Assembly: GCA_003094535.1 (NCBI GenBank)
Contig: NATV01000127.1
Span: forward strand, 1-54,060
Source: a gamma proteobacterium symbiont of Ctena orbiculata
GTDB taxonomy: Bacteria; Pseudomonadota; Gammaproteobacteria; Chromatiales; Chromatiaceae
Direction: 5' to 3'
Length of the DNA stretch: 54,060 nucleotides
Position numbers and translations under genes: made by a program. The number at the start of each line of letters is the position of its first letter. Within the stretch, counting starts at the first letter, position 1. Of the stretch, positions 7,465 through 14,826 are shown one piece after another. The notes under the pieces were generated by a model, which saw only the letters and a program-made list of their open reading frames with translations, ran no database searches and was not told where the DNA came from.

Positions 7465-9333
7465 TCAACCGCCATTCCCTTGCACCGGCAAGCGCATGAC
7501 AAAGGTGGTGCCGGACCCCTCTTCGGTTTCGAAATAGAGCTCACCCTGATGTTTGACCACCACGATATCCTGAGCGATCGCCAGTCCCTGCCCCGTCCCG
7601 CTGCCCACCTCCTTGGTGGTGAAGAAAGGATTGAAGACAGACGCCTGAACCTCTTCGGGTATGCCGGTGCCGGTATCCGCGACACGCACTTCCACATAAT
7701 TCCCATCATGGATTGTGGTGATGGTTATCCTCCCCTTCCGCTCCAGCTTGGCTGCATCGATTGCATGCGCGCCATTGATAATCAAATTGAGCAGGACTTG
7801 AGAGATCTCCCCCCCAATGCACCTGACTTCGGGAAGGCTGTCGCTGAGTTTCAGCTCCGTATCCGCCACGTATTTCCATTCGTTCTTGCACACCGCGAGG
7901 GCGTTGCTGACAATCCGGTTCAGGTCCGCCATCGCCATCTGCTTGGAGCCGGGGTGGGCGAACTCCTTCATCGCCAGAACGATCTGGGCAACCTGTTTGG
8001 CCCCTGAGATCGATTGCTCCAAGGCACTGGAGATCTCATCATCCAGATAGTCAAGGTCGATCTCTTCGACAGTCCGCGCTACCTTTGCCACCTCGTCCTG
8101 CAGCCCCGGATGGTCCGCGGCCTTCTCCTTCAAGTCTGAGTAGGCCCCAAGCAGATTACCGATATCCTGGTAACCTTCCTTGATAAACCGGAGATTATCG
8201 CCGACATACTGAATCTGGGTGTTGATCTCGTGGGCGATGCCGCCGGCCAATTGACCCACCGCCTCCATCTTGTGGGTCTGGTTCAGCTGACGTTCAAGCG
8301 CCCTGCGCTCCTCTTCGTTGCGCTTGCGCTCCGAGATATCACTGAAGGTGACCACCACACCGCTGTTGACGTCGTCCCTGATCAGAGGAGATACGGAAAA
8401 TGCGACGTCTATCTCCCGCCCCTCCTTGTGATAGAACCGGTCATCGAAGCCGGTGCGCGTATTGCCATCCTCCAGGGTCAGATTAATGGCGTTTTCCACC
8501 GTATCCCACGCTTCCGGTTTTTTGTCGCCATAGACCATCTCGGTAAAACTACGCCCTATCATCTCCTTCGAATCCCAGCCCAACAGCCACTCGCTTTCAG
8601 GATTGGAGAATTTCACCACACCTTCGGAATCAACTACCGCAAAACCCTCGCTCATGCTGTTGGTAACATCGCTGAGAAACCGCTCATTCTCCTTCAACTC
8701 GTCCCGGGTCTCGTTCAATACCTGCAGCTGGGATCGAAGCTGGTGGATGAGAAAGACGCTGGTCAGGGATATAAGCACAAAGCCGGCGAGATGCATGAAG
8801 ATCATCATCTGTTTCGCCTGGTATTGGGAATCGACTATCGGTTGCGCCATCACTTTGACGCTGATACCACCTCGTATATCCCCCACGCTCTTCCCTTCAT
8901 AGCCGTGACAAGCGAGGCACTGTTCCTGCATGAATACCGGGCCTACATACTGGAAGTAGCCGTCAACCCGATCAAGGAAGGGCTGGAAGACATACTTGGT
9001 CCCGCTCTCGAAGCGGGTGAGGGCCGCCTTTTCCCAGGGATCAGCCATGTTTTCCGGATTCATCGGATGAGCCGATATGACCTGATAGTGGATGTCATCC
9101 ATGCTCTGTTTCTTGAAAATCGTCGGATCATTGGCCATCAAGACAGGGTTGATCTTGGTGAGCCTGACCATCTCGTACATGATACGCCCGCGTTCAAAGG
9201 CGATATCCTTGACGGATCGATCGATCAGGGAGAGATTCCATGCGATGGAGCTTAAGGTGATGAACAACCAGAAAAGGACCGGTATCAACCAGTAATATCT
9301 GGATTGCAACAATCGAATCAGCATCACCGCCAC
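7465..9333 (-). CDS. Membrane sensor histidine kinase with periplasmic c-type haem motif
   Basis: 622 residues. There is a membrane segment at 14-33, a periplasmic domain of about 140 residues with CLACH (C139-H143), and a second membrane segment at 178-197. The periplasmic part resembles DUF3365/Tll0287-like domains that bind covalent haem. A PAS domain (about 218-335) follows, then a histidine-kinase core: H368 in AGGIAHEINTQ, N-box around NLIIN (516-520), DTGTG at 553, and GSGTGQGLAI. It should sense a redox or gaseous ligand outside the inner membrane and phosphorylate receivers. The kinase carries no receiver of its own and runs tail-to-tail into the receiver genes at 5035-7372, its best candidate partners. 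The H-box has Gln where Pro is usual (HEINTP). Confidence 0.88.
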   Translation of the reverse strand: MAVMLIRLLQSRYYWLIPVLFWLFITLSSIAWNLSLIDRSVKDIAFERGRIMYEMVRLTKINPVLMANDPTIFKKQSMDDIHYQVISAHPMNPENMADPWEKAALTRFESGTKYVFQPFLDRVDGYFQYVGPVFMQEQCLACHGYEGKSVGDIRGGISVKVMAQPIVDSQYQAKQMMIFMHLAGFVLISLTSVFLIHQLRSQLQVLNETRDELKENERFLSDVTNSMSEGFAVVDSEGVVKFSNPESEWLLGWDSKEMIGRSFTEMVYGDKKPEAWDTVENAINLTLEDGNTRTGFDDRFYHKEGREIDVAFSVSPLIRDDVNSGVVVTFSDISERKRNEEERRALERQLNQTHKMEAVGQLAGGIAHEINTQIQYVGDNLRFIKEGYQDIGNLLGAYSDLKEKAADHPGLQDEVAKVARTVEEIDLDYLDDEISSALEQSISGAKQVAQIVLAMKEFAHPGSKQMAMADLNRIVSNALAVCKNEWKYVADTELKLSDSLPEVRCIGGEISQVLLNLIINGAHAIDAAKLERKGRITITTIHDGNYVEVRVADTGTGIPEEVQASVFNPFFTTKEVGSGTGQGLAIAQDIVVVKHQGELYFETEEGSGTTFVMRLPVQGNGG

Positions 9334-9371
9334 CTGTACCAGGACAGGGCAGGCAGATCGGAAGGGGCCTG

Positions 9372-10367
9372 TTATGGCACAAGAACCAATTTACCTTGCA
9401 TCCGTCCCTGTTCTATTAATTCATGGGCCTTATTAGCCTGTTCCAGGGCCAGACTGTCACCGACATGGATGCGCAATGATCCACTGTCAATCATTTCAGC
9501 ACAGTCACGTAAAATAGCGACCTGATTCGCCCTGGCTTGAGGAAGATGGCGTAGCATCGGGGTCAGCATCAGGGTGAAACCGATGCGCAGGTTGCGGTTC
9601 CGCGCCTCTTTCCACTCCACCTGCGGTCCCGGATCGAGCAAGGTGACCAGGTCTCCATAGTGTGCCGTGGCGTTAATCGAGGCCTTGAAGATATCCCCGC
9701 CTACGGTATCCAGCACCACATCGGCGCCGGTACCGTCGGTCACGCGCATCACCTCGTCAACAAAATCCCGTTCCCGGTAATTGATCGCCGTATCCGCGCC
9801 AAGGGAGGTCACGAAGGCCTGCTTCTCCGGGGTACTCACGGTGGTCAGCACCCGGGCACCCGCCTGTTTTGCCAGCTGAATCGCCACATGGCCCACGCCG
9901 CCGGCCCCTGCATGCACCAACAGGGTCTTGTCATCGGTTAGGCGGGCACGGCCGAACAACGCCTCCCAGGCGGTGATCAAAACCAGGGGGGCGGCAGCGG
10001 CATGGGCGAAGTCGACAGAGACCGGTTTTTTGCAGCAGACCGACTCCTCGACGACGGCATACTCCGCATAGTTCCCCTGCAGGCCGCCGAGACCGCCATT
10101 GCAGTACCAGACCTCGTCACCGGAACGAAACTTTGTCACTTCGCTGCCGGCCTCGACCACCACACCGGCAGCATCGCACCCCAGTATCGCAGGCAGGCCA
10201 TCGGACAGGAAGACGCCTCGGGCGCGCAGTTTGGTGTCGACAGGATTGACCCCGGCCGCCGCTATCCTGATCTTTAGCTGGGAAGCCGAGGTGATTTCGG
10301 GTTTGGCCACCTCCTCCAGCGACAGGACCTCGGGGCCTCCGGTCTCTCTCATAACCACTGCTTTCAT
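9372..10367 (-). CDS. Zinc-less medium-chain dehydrogenase, quinone oxidoreductase type
   Basis: 331 residues from the ATG at 10367, chosen because TAGGAGGAG stands just upstream; longer frames read through this site. The N-terminal GroES-like domain begins MKAVVMRETGGPEVLSL. The nucleotide-binding domain carries AGAGGVGHVAIQLAKQAGA. The catalytic and structural zinc ligands of alcohol dehydrogenases are absent, as in NADPH:quinone oxidoreductases. It probably reduces quinones or enones with NADPH; the substrate is not readable. It lies 34 bases downstream of the small membrane protein gene on the same strand. Confidence 0.85.
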   Translation of the reverse strand: MKAVVMRETGGPEVLSLEEVAKPEITSASQLKIRIAAAGVNPVDTKLRARGVFLSDGLPAILGCDAAGVVVEAGSEVTKFRSGDEVWYCNGGLGGLQGNYAEYAVVEESVCCKKPVSVDFAHAAAAPLVLITAWEALFGRARLTDDKTLLVHAGAGGVGHVAIQLAKQAGARVLTTVSTPEKQAFVTSLGADTAINYRERDFVDEVMRVTDGTGADVVLDTVGGDIFKASINATAHYGDLVTLLDPGPQVEWKEARNRNLRIGFTLMLTPMLRHLPQARANQVAILRDCAEMIDSGSLRIHVGDSLALEQANKAHELIEQGRMQGKLVLVP

Positions 10368-10401
10368 CCATCTCCTCCTATCGAATAGGCCTTGTCTGCG
10401 G

Positions 10402-10602
10402 TCACTCCTTCTGCTCGCCCAGGGGTGCCAGCAAAAGATAGAGGATCCATGCAAACCATGAAACAAAGACGACTGCAAGTATCCAGAAGAGTTTCTCGGC
10501 TCCACTGGTCTTGCCTGACCGCAAAATCAGCAGAATGGGCAGGAACCAGATAAAACCCGTAATTAACAGGGCAGTCAGACTAAGGCCCAGTATGGTTGTC
10601 AT
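10402..10602 (-). CDS. Small PLDc_N-like membrane protein
   Basis: A 66-residue protein with two membrane helices, about 5-27 and 37-60. The second ends in FAWILYLLLAPLG, typical of the phospholipase-D-nuclease N-terminal (PLDc_N) family, whose stand-alone members are small inner-membrane proteins of unknown role. No catalytic domain is attached. It may be cotranscribed with the quinone oxidoreductase downstream. Confidence 0.7.
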   Translation of the reverse strand: MTTILGLSLTALLITGFIWFLPILLILRSGKTSGAEKLFWILAVVFVSWFAWILYLLLAPLGEQKE

Positions 10603-10802
10603 TTTGTATTTCCATCTGTTTCAAACTAGTTTGGAGTCCCTAAATCCAATCTGCAAGCCTTGTGTGGAATCGACCCGGGTCCGATCCCGTTCTGATCCGG
10701 ATTCAACCTCAAATCGCCGATGGCTTGCTTGATCTGCGACAGACGGTGATAAGCTAGAATCAACCAAGATCTAACGCAAAATAGAACAAAGCTCGCTGGC
10801 CA

Positions 10803-11438
10803 ATGACAGTCTCAAATCCAGATCGTAAACTGGTCTCGCAACTGCGCGCGCATCAACAAAGCCTCAAGGCATGCCGAAGCTGCAACAAGATGATCGGTCC
10901 GGTGGTCACGGGAAAACCCGTTGTCTCGCCCCTGCTGCTCGTTGGCCAGGCCCCGGGTGACAAGGAGGGTGCGGCGCAGCGGCCATTCGCCTGGACTGCG
11001 GGAAAGACGCTTTTCAGCTGGTTCGGCCCCCTGGGCCTGAATGAACAGCAGTTTCGCCAGCGCGTCTACCTGTCTGCGGTCTGCCGATGCTTCCCCGGCA
11101 AGAATCCCAAAGGCGGCGACCGGGTTCCCGCCAGAGCGGAGATCGAGGCCTGCAGCCACTGGCTGCGCAGGGAGATCGTGCTGCTGCGGCCGCTGCTGAT
11201 CGTGCCGGTAGGCAAACTGGCTATCGCACAGTTCATCGAGGTGGGCAAACTGACTCAGGTTATCGGCCAGCGTCATCGCATAGCGCTGGGCGATGCCGGC
11301 TGCGACCTGATCCCCCTGCCCCACCCATCCGGAGCCTCGACCTGGCACCGCACGGAGCCGGGAAAAGGCCTGCTGAAGCAGGCACTCGATTTAATAGCCC
11401 GGCACCCGGCCTGGAAGGCCTTGCTGGAGATTGATTGA
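10803..11438 (+). CDS. Uracil-DNA glycosylase superfamily protein
   Basis: 211 residues. Superfamily motifs are VGQAPGDKE (about 47-55) and LPHPSGAS near the C-terminus. Four Cys (C24, C27, C94 or C96, and C117) sit where family-4-type enzymes bind a 4Fe-4S cluster, but the spacing between the last two is longer than usual. Family 4 enzymes read GEAPG; here it is GQAPG. The protein may remove uracil or a related damaged base, or belong to a less-studied UDG clade. The gene is divergent from the small membrane protein and ends 22 bases before the OsmC start. Confidence 0.75.
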   Translation: MTVSNPDRKLVSQLRAHQQSLKACRSCNKMIGPVVTGKPVVSPLLLVGQAPGDKEGAAQRPFAWTAGKTLFSWFGPLGLNEQQFRQRVYLSAVCRCFPGKNPKGGDRVPARAEIEACSHWLRREIVLLRPLLIVPVGKLAIAQFIEVGKLTQVIGQRHRIALGDAGCDLIPLPHPSGASTWHRTEPGKGLLKQALDLIARHPAWKALLEID

Positions 11439-11460
11439 ACCAACAACCAGGAGAACAGGC

Positions 11461-11925
11461 ATGGCGGAAGAGATCGGAAAGTTCACCATTCAGCTCGAAC
11501 AGGAGGATGCCTACGCCTTCAGGGTCAAATTCGATCTGAACAAGGCCGCAGACGTGATCATGGACGAACCGCCCCCATTGGGCCAGCGCAACGGACCCAA
11601 CGCCTCGCGGATGTTGGCGGCCGCGGCCGCAAACTGTCTCAGTGCCAGCCTGATGTTCTGTCTTGCCAGGGAGGATGTGCCGCCAGGAAACGTCCAAACC
11701 GAGGTCACCTGTACCATGGTCAGAAACGAGCAGAAGCGCATGCGGGTCGGCCGCCTGGATGTCCGTATTACAGCGGGCGATGAACTGCTGGCATCGAAAA
11801 AGCTCGATCGCTGCATGACCCTGTTTGAAGACTTCTGCGTGGTCACCGCCAGCATTCGTCAGGGTATACCGGTCGGTGTTGAAGTGGTCAACAGCGCCGG
11901 AGAACTACTGCATAGCGCGGAGTGA
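11461..11925 (+). CDS. OsmC-family peroxiredoxin-like protein
   Basis: 154 residues from the ATG at 11461, preceded by CCAGGAGAACAGGC; an upstream in-frame ATG at 11431 lies inside the previous gene. The two OsmC cysteines are visible: C59 in AAAAANCLSAS and C126 in LFEDFCVVTAS. OsmC/Ohr proteins reduce organic hydroperoxides or other oxidised thiols with a Cys pair. This one falls in the general OsmC group rather than being clearly Ohr. It lies in a plus-strand cluster with the UDG-family gene and a dienelactone-hydrolase-like gene three bases after its stop. Confidence 0.85.
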   Translation: MAEEIGKFTIQLEQEDAYAFRVKFDLNKAADVIMDEPPPLGQRNGPNASRMLAAAAANCLSASLMFCLAREDVPPGNVQTEVTCTMVRNEQKRMRVGRLDVRITAGDELLASKKLDRCMTLFEDFCVVTASIRQGIPVGVEVVNSAGELLHSAE

Positions 11926-11928
11926 CCC

Positions 11929-12606
11929 ATGGGCCGGGATATTACTCTGCAAACATTACAGGGCGAATCCTTCAGCGCCTATCTCGCCGGCGATGAGCGC
12001 GCAGCGTCTGGGGTGATGATCCTGCACGAGTGGTGGGGGGTCATGCCCCATAACCGGCTGTGGGCAGAGAGGCTTGCCGAGATCGGTCACCTCTCCCTGG
12101 TGGTCGACCTATACGACGGTCGCACCACCGACGATCCGGAGCTGGCCGCGGCAATGATGCGCGATATCGATCAACAGAGTGCCGACCGAAAACTGGTCGC
12201 TGCCGTCGACTATCTGCATGGACCCGGCCGGCGCATCGCTACCTACGGCTGCTCCTTCGGCGGCAAGGAGGCGATGCAGGCGAGCCTGCTGCAGCCGGAG
12301 AGGATAAGCGCCACCGTCCTCGCCTATTGCCGCATGGAGAGCGACGTGGAGCGGCTGAAAAGATTGTCAGGTCCGGTGTTGGCCATCTATGCCCAGCAGG
12401 AGCGCAACTGGCCGCAGAAGCAAGACCATTTCGAAGCCGCAATGGAGGCCGCGGGGAAGAAGACCGAAGCGATGGGATTCGACGCCGCCCACGGCTTCAC
12501 CAATCCCACGAGTCCCCGCTACGACGAGGCGGCTGACAAGGCATCCTGGCAGTGCATTGTCGATTTTCTGCAGCGGCAGCTGTGCGGATCCGGCAAGCAC
12601 AGCTAG
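11929..12606 (+). CDS. Dienelactone hydrolase-like alpha/beta hydrolase
   Basis: 225 residues with the dienelactone hydrolase fold. It has the N-terminal HEWWGVMPHNRLWAERLAEIG, then VVDLYDGRTTDDPELA, the nucleophile elbow GCSFGG (107-112) and catalytic His H188 in AAHGF. In dienelactone hydrolase the elbow is GxCxGG with Cys as nucleophile; here that position is Ser (S109), with Cys just before it. The usual acidic residue region reads YAQQERNWP with no clear Asp, so E158 may substitute. It is probably a carboxyl-ester or lactone hydrolase. The start is three bases after the OsmC stop, suggesting cotranscription. Confidence 0.82.
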   Translation: MGRDITLQTLQGESFSAYLAGDERAASGVMILHEWWGVMPHNRLWAERLAEIGHLSLVVDLYDGRTTDDPELAAAMMRDIDQQSADRKLVAAVDYLHGPGRRIATYGCSFGGKEAMQASLLQPERISATVLAYCRMESDVERLKRLSGPVLAIYAQQERNWPQKQDHFEAAMEAAGKKTEAMGFDAAHGFTNPTSPRYDEAADKASWQCIVDFLQRQLCGSGKHS

Positions 12607-12631
12607 GGCAACCCCGCCGCAGGCAGGCGGA

Positions 12632-13267
12632 TCAGCCCGGATAACAGACGCCGGTTCCCCCCAGCCCGCAGTAACCGCTCGGATTCTTGGCCAGATACTG
12701 CTGGTGGTACGCCTCGGCAAAGTAGAAGCTGGGGGCGGCTTCTATCTCCGTGGTAACGGGCGCCGACGTCACCTGGCGCAGGGCGTGCTGATAGTGCTCA
12801 CGGGAGCTCAGGGCGAGGGCCCGCTGTGCCTCGTCGAAGGTGTAGATGCCCGAACGGTACTGGGTTCCGACGTCGTTGCCCTGGCGCATTCCCTGGGTGG
12901 GGTTGTGCCCCTCCCAAAAGCTCTCCAGCAGCGACTGGTAGCTGATCGCATCCGGGTCGAAGACCACCCTGACCACTTCATTGTGTCCGGTCAGCCCGCT
13001 ACAGACCTCTTCATAGGTGGGGTTGGGGGTGAAGCCACCGGCGTAACCCACCGCGGTGGAGTAGACCCCCGGCAGCTCCCAGAAGCGCCGCTCCGCGCCC
13101 CAGAAACAGCCCATGCCGAAGAGGGCGAATTCGAATCCGTCGGGAAAGGGTCCAACCAGGGTATGGCCGTTGACATAGTGCTTGTCACCGGGCTCTATCG
13201 GGATCGCGCGACCGGGCAGTGCCTCCTCCCGCTCCGGCATCCGGGTTTTATGGCCAAATCCGAACAT
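12632..13267 (-). CDS. msrA: Peptide methionine sulfoxide reductase A
   Basis: 211 residues. The catalytic motif GCFWG has C54; recycling cysteines C200 and C208 are in the C-terminal [13 protein letters not shown]. The N-terminal extension of about 45 residues matches the longer MsrA type of E. coli. The enzyme reduces methionine-S-sulfoxide with thioredoxin as electron donor. The ATG at 13267 follows CAGGAGAAGCCC. It is convergent with the OsmC and hydrolase genes, whose products would share an oxidative-stress theme. Confidence 0.95.
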   Translation of the reverse strand: MFGFGHKTRMPEREEALPGRAIPIEPGDKHYVNGHTLVGPFPDGFEFALFGMGCFWGAERRFWELPGVYSTAVGYAGGFTPNPTYEEVCSGLTGHNEVVRVVFDPDAISYQSLLESFWEGHNPTQGMRQGNDVGTQYRSGIYTFDEAQRALALSSREHYQHALRQVTSAPVTTEIEAAPSFYFAEAYHQQYLAKNPSGYCGLGGTGVCYPG

Positions 13268-13394
13268 GGGCTTCTCCTGTGGCGGTATCAGGAGAATATA
13301 GCGCTATTTGACGCCCCGGCTAACCCTACACTCTTTGCCCATTTATGGTACGAATGTCGAATCCGCAGCGCGCGGACCGCGGCATCACCCTGGG

Positions 13395-14549
13395 CTATGC
13401 CAGGAACACCAATGCAGCCGCGATTCCGGCCACCGCCAGCACGCCCAGGCCAAGGACTATCCAGAGCGGGGATTTCGATTGCTGCTGCTGGCTGTCCATT
13501 GCCTGATGGGCCAGGTGCTGATCGAGCATTCCCTCGACGGTCTCGGTCGCCACGTGGTTGGCAACCTCACCCGCCACCTGGCTGGCTGTTTCATGGACCT
13601 GGGCCTCGAGGGAACCCTCGGTGATGACCCGGATATGCTCGATCATGTCGTTCTTTTCCGGGACTTGACTCAGAATCCGTGCCTCCTGATCCTTCATGCG
13701 CTCGGTCAACTCTTCGGAGAGTTCGTTCATCTGGTTATAGATGCTGGACTGGATCAGATCCCCGACGGTTCGCTGATTGAGCTGCCTGACAAACTCATCC
13801 AGATCCTGATTCACCTGTTGCACCACGGAGTCACGCAGGGATTCGCTGTCGATCTGCTCTGACTCGACATCCGGCAGCGCGCTCTTCACCATCGCCGCAA
13901 CCAGCCCTTCAAGCCTCTCGTCAAGATAGGCCCGGACCGCACCGTCGACACGGGCCGCGAGGCTCTCCTCGACTGCCTTTTCGGCCGCTGTGCGGGCAAT
14001 TCCTTCAGCCGAACGGGAGGCGACCTCTTCCGCGATACGCCTCACCTCCTCGTCGGAGAGGCCGGTCTGCATCACCACGCGCTCTACCGCCTGTTGCGAT
14101 GTCTCCGCGGCAGCCGAGGCTGCAGCGGTCTCTTCTGCTGAGGCCGGCTCCGCCTCCAGACTCGATGCAACCTCCAACTGGTGCTGTTCGATAAGATCGA
14201 TGATCTTGCCAATGCTCTCATCCGTAGGCGGCTTGGCCAGGATGCCCAGGGCACCGTGGTCGACCGCGGCGCGCACATACTCATCCCCTTCGTTGGCGGT
14301 GCACATCACCACCGGCGTGTCGCTGAACCGGGGATCCTTTTTAATCTCAGTGATGGTCTCCAGGCCATCCATGCCGTCCATCAGGAAATCGACAAAAATT
14401 GCGTCCGGCGTGGTCGCTTTGAGCTTTTCCAACGCCTCTTCGCCCGACTCCGCCATCTCCACGCCATCGAATCCGCTCTTTTTCAACATTCTACTGAGCA
14501 CAATCCGCGCGGACTTCGAATCATCAACCAGAAATGCTTGTTTTGACAC
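13395..14549 (-). CDS. Receiver-domain protein with C-terminal membrane anchor
   Basis: 384 residues, GTG start at 14549 with GAGGG upstream. The receiver domain is at 1-125, with phosphoacceptor D54 in FVDFLMDGMDG and Lys in LAKPP. An Ala/Glu-rich linker follows (about 135-170), then about 180 residues predicted as amphipathic helix, rich in Gln, Glu and Val. The C-terminus is a single hydrophobic segment (about 363-383, LWIVLGLGVLAVAGIAAALV). No DNA-binding, GGDEF or HD output is present. A phosphorylatable receiver anchored to the membrane by its tail is uncommon; it may act through oligomerisation of the helical region. No kinase is adjacent. Confidence 0.85.
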   Translation of the reverse strand: MSKQAFLVDDSKSARIVLSRMLKKSGFDGVEMAESGEEALEKLKATTPDAIFVDFLMDGMDGLETITEIKKDPRFSDTPVVMCTANEGDEYVRAAVDHGALGILAKPPTDESIGKIIDLIEQHQLEVASSLEAEPASAEETAAASAAAETSQQAVERVVMQTGLSDEEVRRIAEEVASRSAEGIARTAAEKAVEESLAARVDGAVRAYLDERLEGLVAAMVKSALPDVESEQIDSESLRDSVVQQVNQDLDEFVRQLNQRTVGDLIQSSIYNQMNELSEELTERMKDQEARILSQVPEKNDMIEHIRVITEGSLEAQVHETASQVAGEVANHVATETVEGMLDQHLAHQAMDSQQQQSKSPLWIVLGLGVLAVAGIAAALVFLA

Positions 14550-14826
14550 GCTAAAAATCCCTCGTGAGATTTGGTTGCAGCTTTATTGTTTGTCCGATCC
14601 TGTCGAAGCTGAGCCAGCACCTCGCTGTGCCATTAAAACGGCCAGACTAAACATTTGATAAATATGAATATATTAATTCTAGTTACTATATGACACCAAT
14701 AAAACAGGGCAATGGCTGAAGCTGATTGCTTTTCAGTTTAGTACCATCTTGCGAGAGATCACTCGCCTGCCTCCCGACAGCACCTTATAATTGGCGGCCG
14801 TTAACCGTAAAACCTTGAGAATCTTG

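Noticed and set aside
7465-9333. Hybrid kinase with fused receiver
   Set aside because: The protein ends directly after the ATPase domain; no receiver is attached.
14550-14826. Possible cobalamin or SAM riboswitch before metH
   Set aside because: No B12-box or SAM-riboswitch core sequence could be found; the region is AT-rich and looks like a divergent promoter.
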